Shown here in pieces: positions 5,336 to 6,213 of a stretch of DNA of 6,213 nt. Position 1 is the first letter of the stretch. Each line of letters starts with the position of its first letter. A program made the translations under genes and the position numbers. This stretch comes from Nitrosotalea sp. (GTDB lineage: Archaea; Thermoproteota; Nitrososphaeria; Nitrososphaerales; Nitrosopumilaceae), in contig JAKEIJ010000170.1 in assembly GCA_022545805.1 (NCBI GenBank), positions 1 to 6,213 of the forward strand, read 5' to 3'. Below the pieces are notes generated by a model. The model made no database searches. It was not told the origin of the DNA and saw nothing but the letters and a program-made list of their open reading frames with translations.

Positions 5336-6213
5336 ATGATCTTCTCACATATCTCTGACACACATCTTGGTTTTGTACAGTACCATTCAGAAGAGCGTGA
5401 AAATGATGTATACCATGCATTTGATGAAGCAATTGATACATCAATAAAAGACCACGTCGATTTTATCATTCTAGCAGGAGACTTATTTCATGTTCCAAAT
5501 CCAAGCGGAAAGGCAATTGTGGTACTTGCAAACGCATTGAAGCGTCTAAAGAAAAGCAATATTGACTCTTTTTTCATCTTGGGAGACCATGACATCAGCA
5601 GAATCAGGGCAACACCCGTACCTTGGGTATACCATAACCTAGACTTTTCAAAGTATATTGGAAACGGTAAGCCCTTTGTTTACAAGGATGTCCTAATTGC
5701 AGGCTTTGACAAGCGAAGAAAGTCAGAGATTGAGTCATTTGAGAGTGATTTTGCCCAAGTGGATGTCGAGGCCAAAAAACACCAGGGACACAAGATACTT
5801 GTTTTGCATCAAGGAATTGCAGAGATAAACAAGTTTGCTGCAGAACTGAATTCTACAGACCTTCCAAAGAATTTCACATATTATGCAATGGGCCATCTTC
5901 ACGACCAAGATTTAAAACGATTCGCCCACCTTGGAGGACCATTAGCATATCCTGGATCAATTGAACTTACTTCGAGTGAGGGAATAAAAGAAACGCAAAA
6001 AGGGTTTTACCAAGTAGACATTTCAAAACCAGAGGCCAGTCCAACATGGATAAAGCTTGACACAAGGCCGCAATTTTCCCACAAAACATCAATTGAAAAT
6101 ATCCCAAGCGAGGTGGATGCAATTGCAGACAAGATAAAATCACTTGCAAGAAAACCAATAGTGGAATTAAAGATTACCGGAGAAGGTTACGAGCCAGGAC
6201 TGGTTCAAGCACA
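5336..6213 (+). CDS. mre11: Mre11 nuclease, N-terminal part (runs off right edge)
   Basis: From ATG 5336 the frame is open for 292 codons to the window edge. It is the Mre11 phosphoesterase: Mn-dependent 3'-5' exonuclease and ssDNA endonuclease that, with Rad50, opens and trims broken ends before NurA-HerA resection. Phosphoesterase motifs seen: I SDTHLG (D8, H10), II AGDLFH (D49, H52), III LGDHD (D84, H85), IV VLHQG (H158), V MGHLH (H187, H189). These are the seven metal ligands plus the catalytic His85, in nearly the same positions as Pyrococcus Mre11, except that motif III has Asp84 where Asn is usual. Residues about 205-292 include PGSIELTSSEG and the start of the capping domain; the Rad50-binding C-terminus lies outside. 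The ATG is one base after the herA stop (TGAGATG) with no separate Shine-Dalgarno, suggesting translational coupling. Rad50 is expected next, by analogy with other archaea. Confidence 0.94.
   Translation, partial: MIFSHISDTHLGFVQYHSEERENDVYHAFDEAIDTSIKDHVDFIILAGDLFHVPNPSGKAIVVLANALKRLKKSNIDSFFILGDHDISRIRATPVPWVYHNLDFSKYIGNGKPFVYKDVLIAGFDKRRKSEIESFESDFAQVDVEAKKHQGHKILVLHQGIAEINKFAAELNSTDLPKNFTYYAMGHLHDQDLKRFAHLGGPLAYPGSIELTSSEGIKETQKGFYQVDISKPEASPTWIKLDTRPQFSHKTSIENIPSEVDAIADKIKSLARKPIVELKITGEGYEPGLVQA

Noticed and set aside
1..6213. Mobile elements, CRISPR arrays, tRNA/rRNA genes, toxin-antitoxin or other defence systems
   Set aside because: No terminal inverted repeats, transposase motifs, regularly spaced repeats or RNA-gene-like folds were seen. 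HerA-NurA-like pairs also occur in some defence loci, but the Mre11 neighbour and canonical motifs point to housekeeping end resection.

Overview
The window reads as an ordinary, gene-dense stretch of archaeal chromosome, most likely from an ammonia-oxidising member of the Nitrososphaerota (Thaumarchaeota, Nitrosopumilales-like). The grounds are: a NurA-HerA-Mre11 gene cluster, which is an archaeal end-resection arrangement; moderately AT-rich DNA with lysine-rich proteins; very short intergenic spaces; TTG starts; TATA-type boxes about 25-28 bases before start codons, suggesting leaderless mRNAs; and a monofunctional proline dehydrogenase and P5C dehydrogenase beside an aspartate dehydrogenase. 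Lineage is inferred from protein character and layout, not from a database match.

Layout, left to right. (1) 1-334, minus strand: N-terminal part of a probable NAD(P)-dependent L-aspartate dehydrogenase that runs off the left edge. (2) 335-431: 97-base divergent promoter region with a TTTAACAA inverted repeat. (3) 432-1307, plus: proline dehydrogenase. (4) 1289-2854, minus: delta-1-pyrroline-5-carboxylate dehydrogenase, converging on and overlapping the proline dehydrogenase gene by 19 bases. (5) 2855-2977: 123-base divergent promoter region. (6) 2978-3817 nurA, 3814-5334 herA and 5336-end mre11 (cut by the right edge), all plus and packed with a 4-base overlap and a 1-base gap.

The genes make two functional groups. 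The left half is amino-acid oxidation: ProDH and P5CDH together convert proline to glutamate, yet they are arranged tail to tail rather than as an operon, so their balance cannot come from one shared mRNA. The aspartate dehydrogenase would make iminoaspartate/oxaloacetate, possibly for NAD synthesis. The right half is the DNA double-strand-break resection machine: NurA nuclease, HerA hexameric translocase and Mre11 nuclease, with rad50 expected just beyond the right edge (inference).

I found no mobile element, CRISPR array, RNA gene or clearly new system. The most interesting points are the 19-base convergent overlap with candidate terminators placed inside each opposing gene, the dyad between the first two genes, the TTGA-coupled start of HerA, and an Asp replacing the usual metal-binding Asn in motif III of Mre11 (GDHD instead of GNHD). 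No stretch longer than 300 bases lacks a gene.
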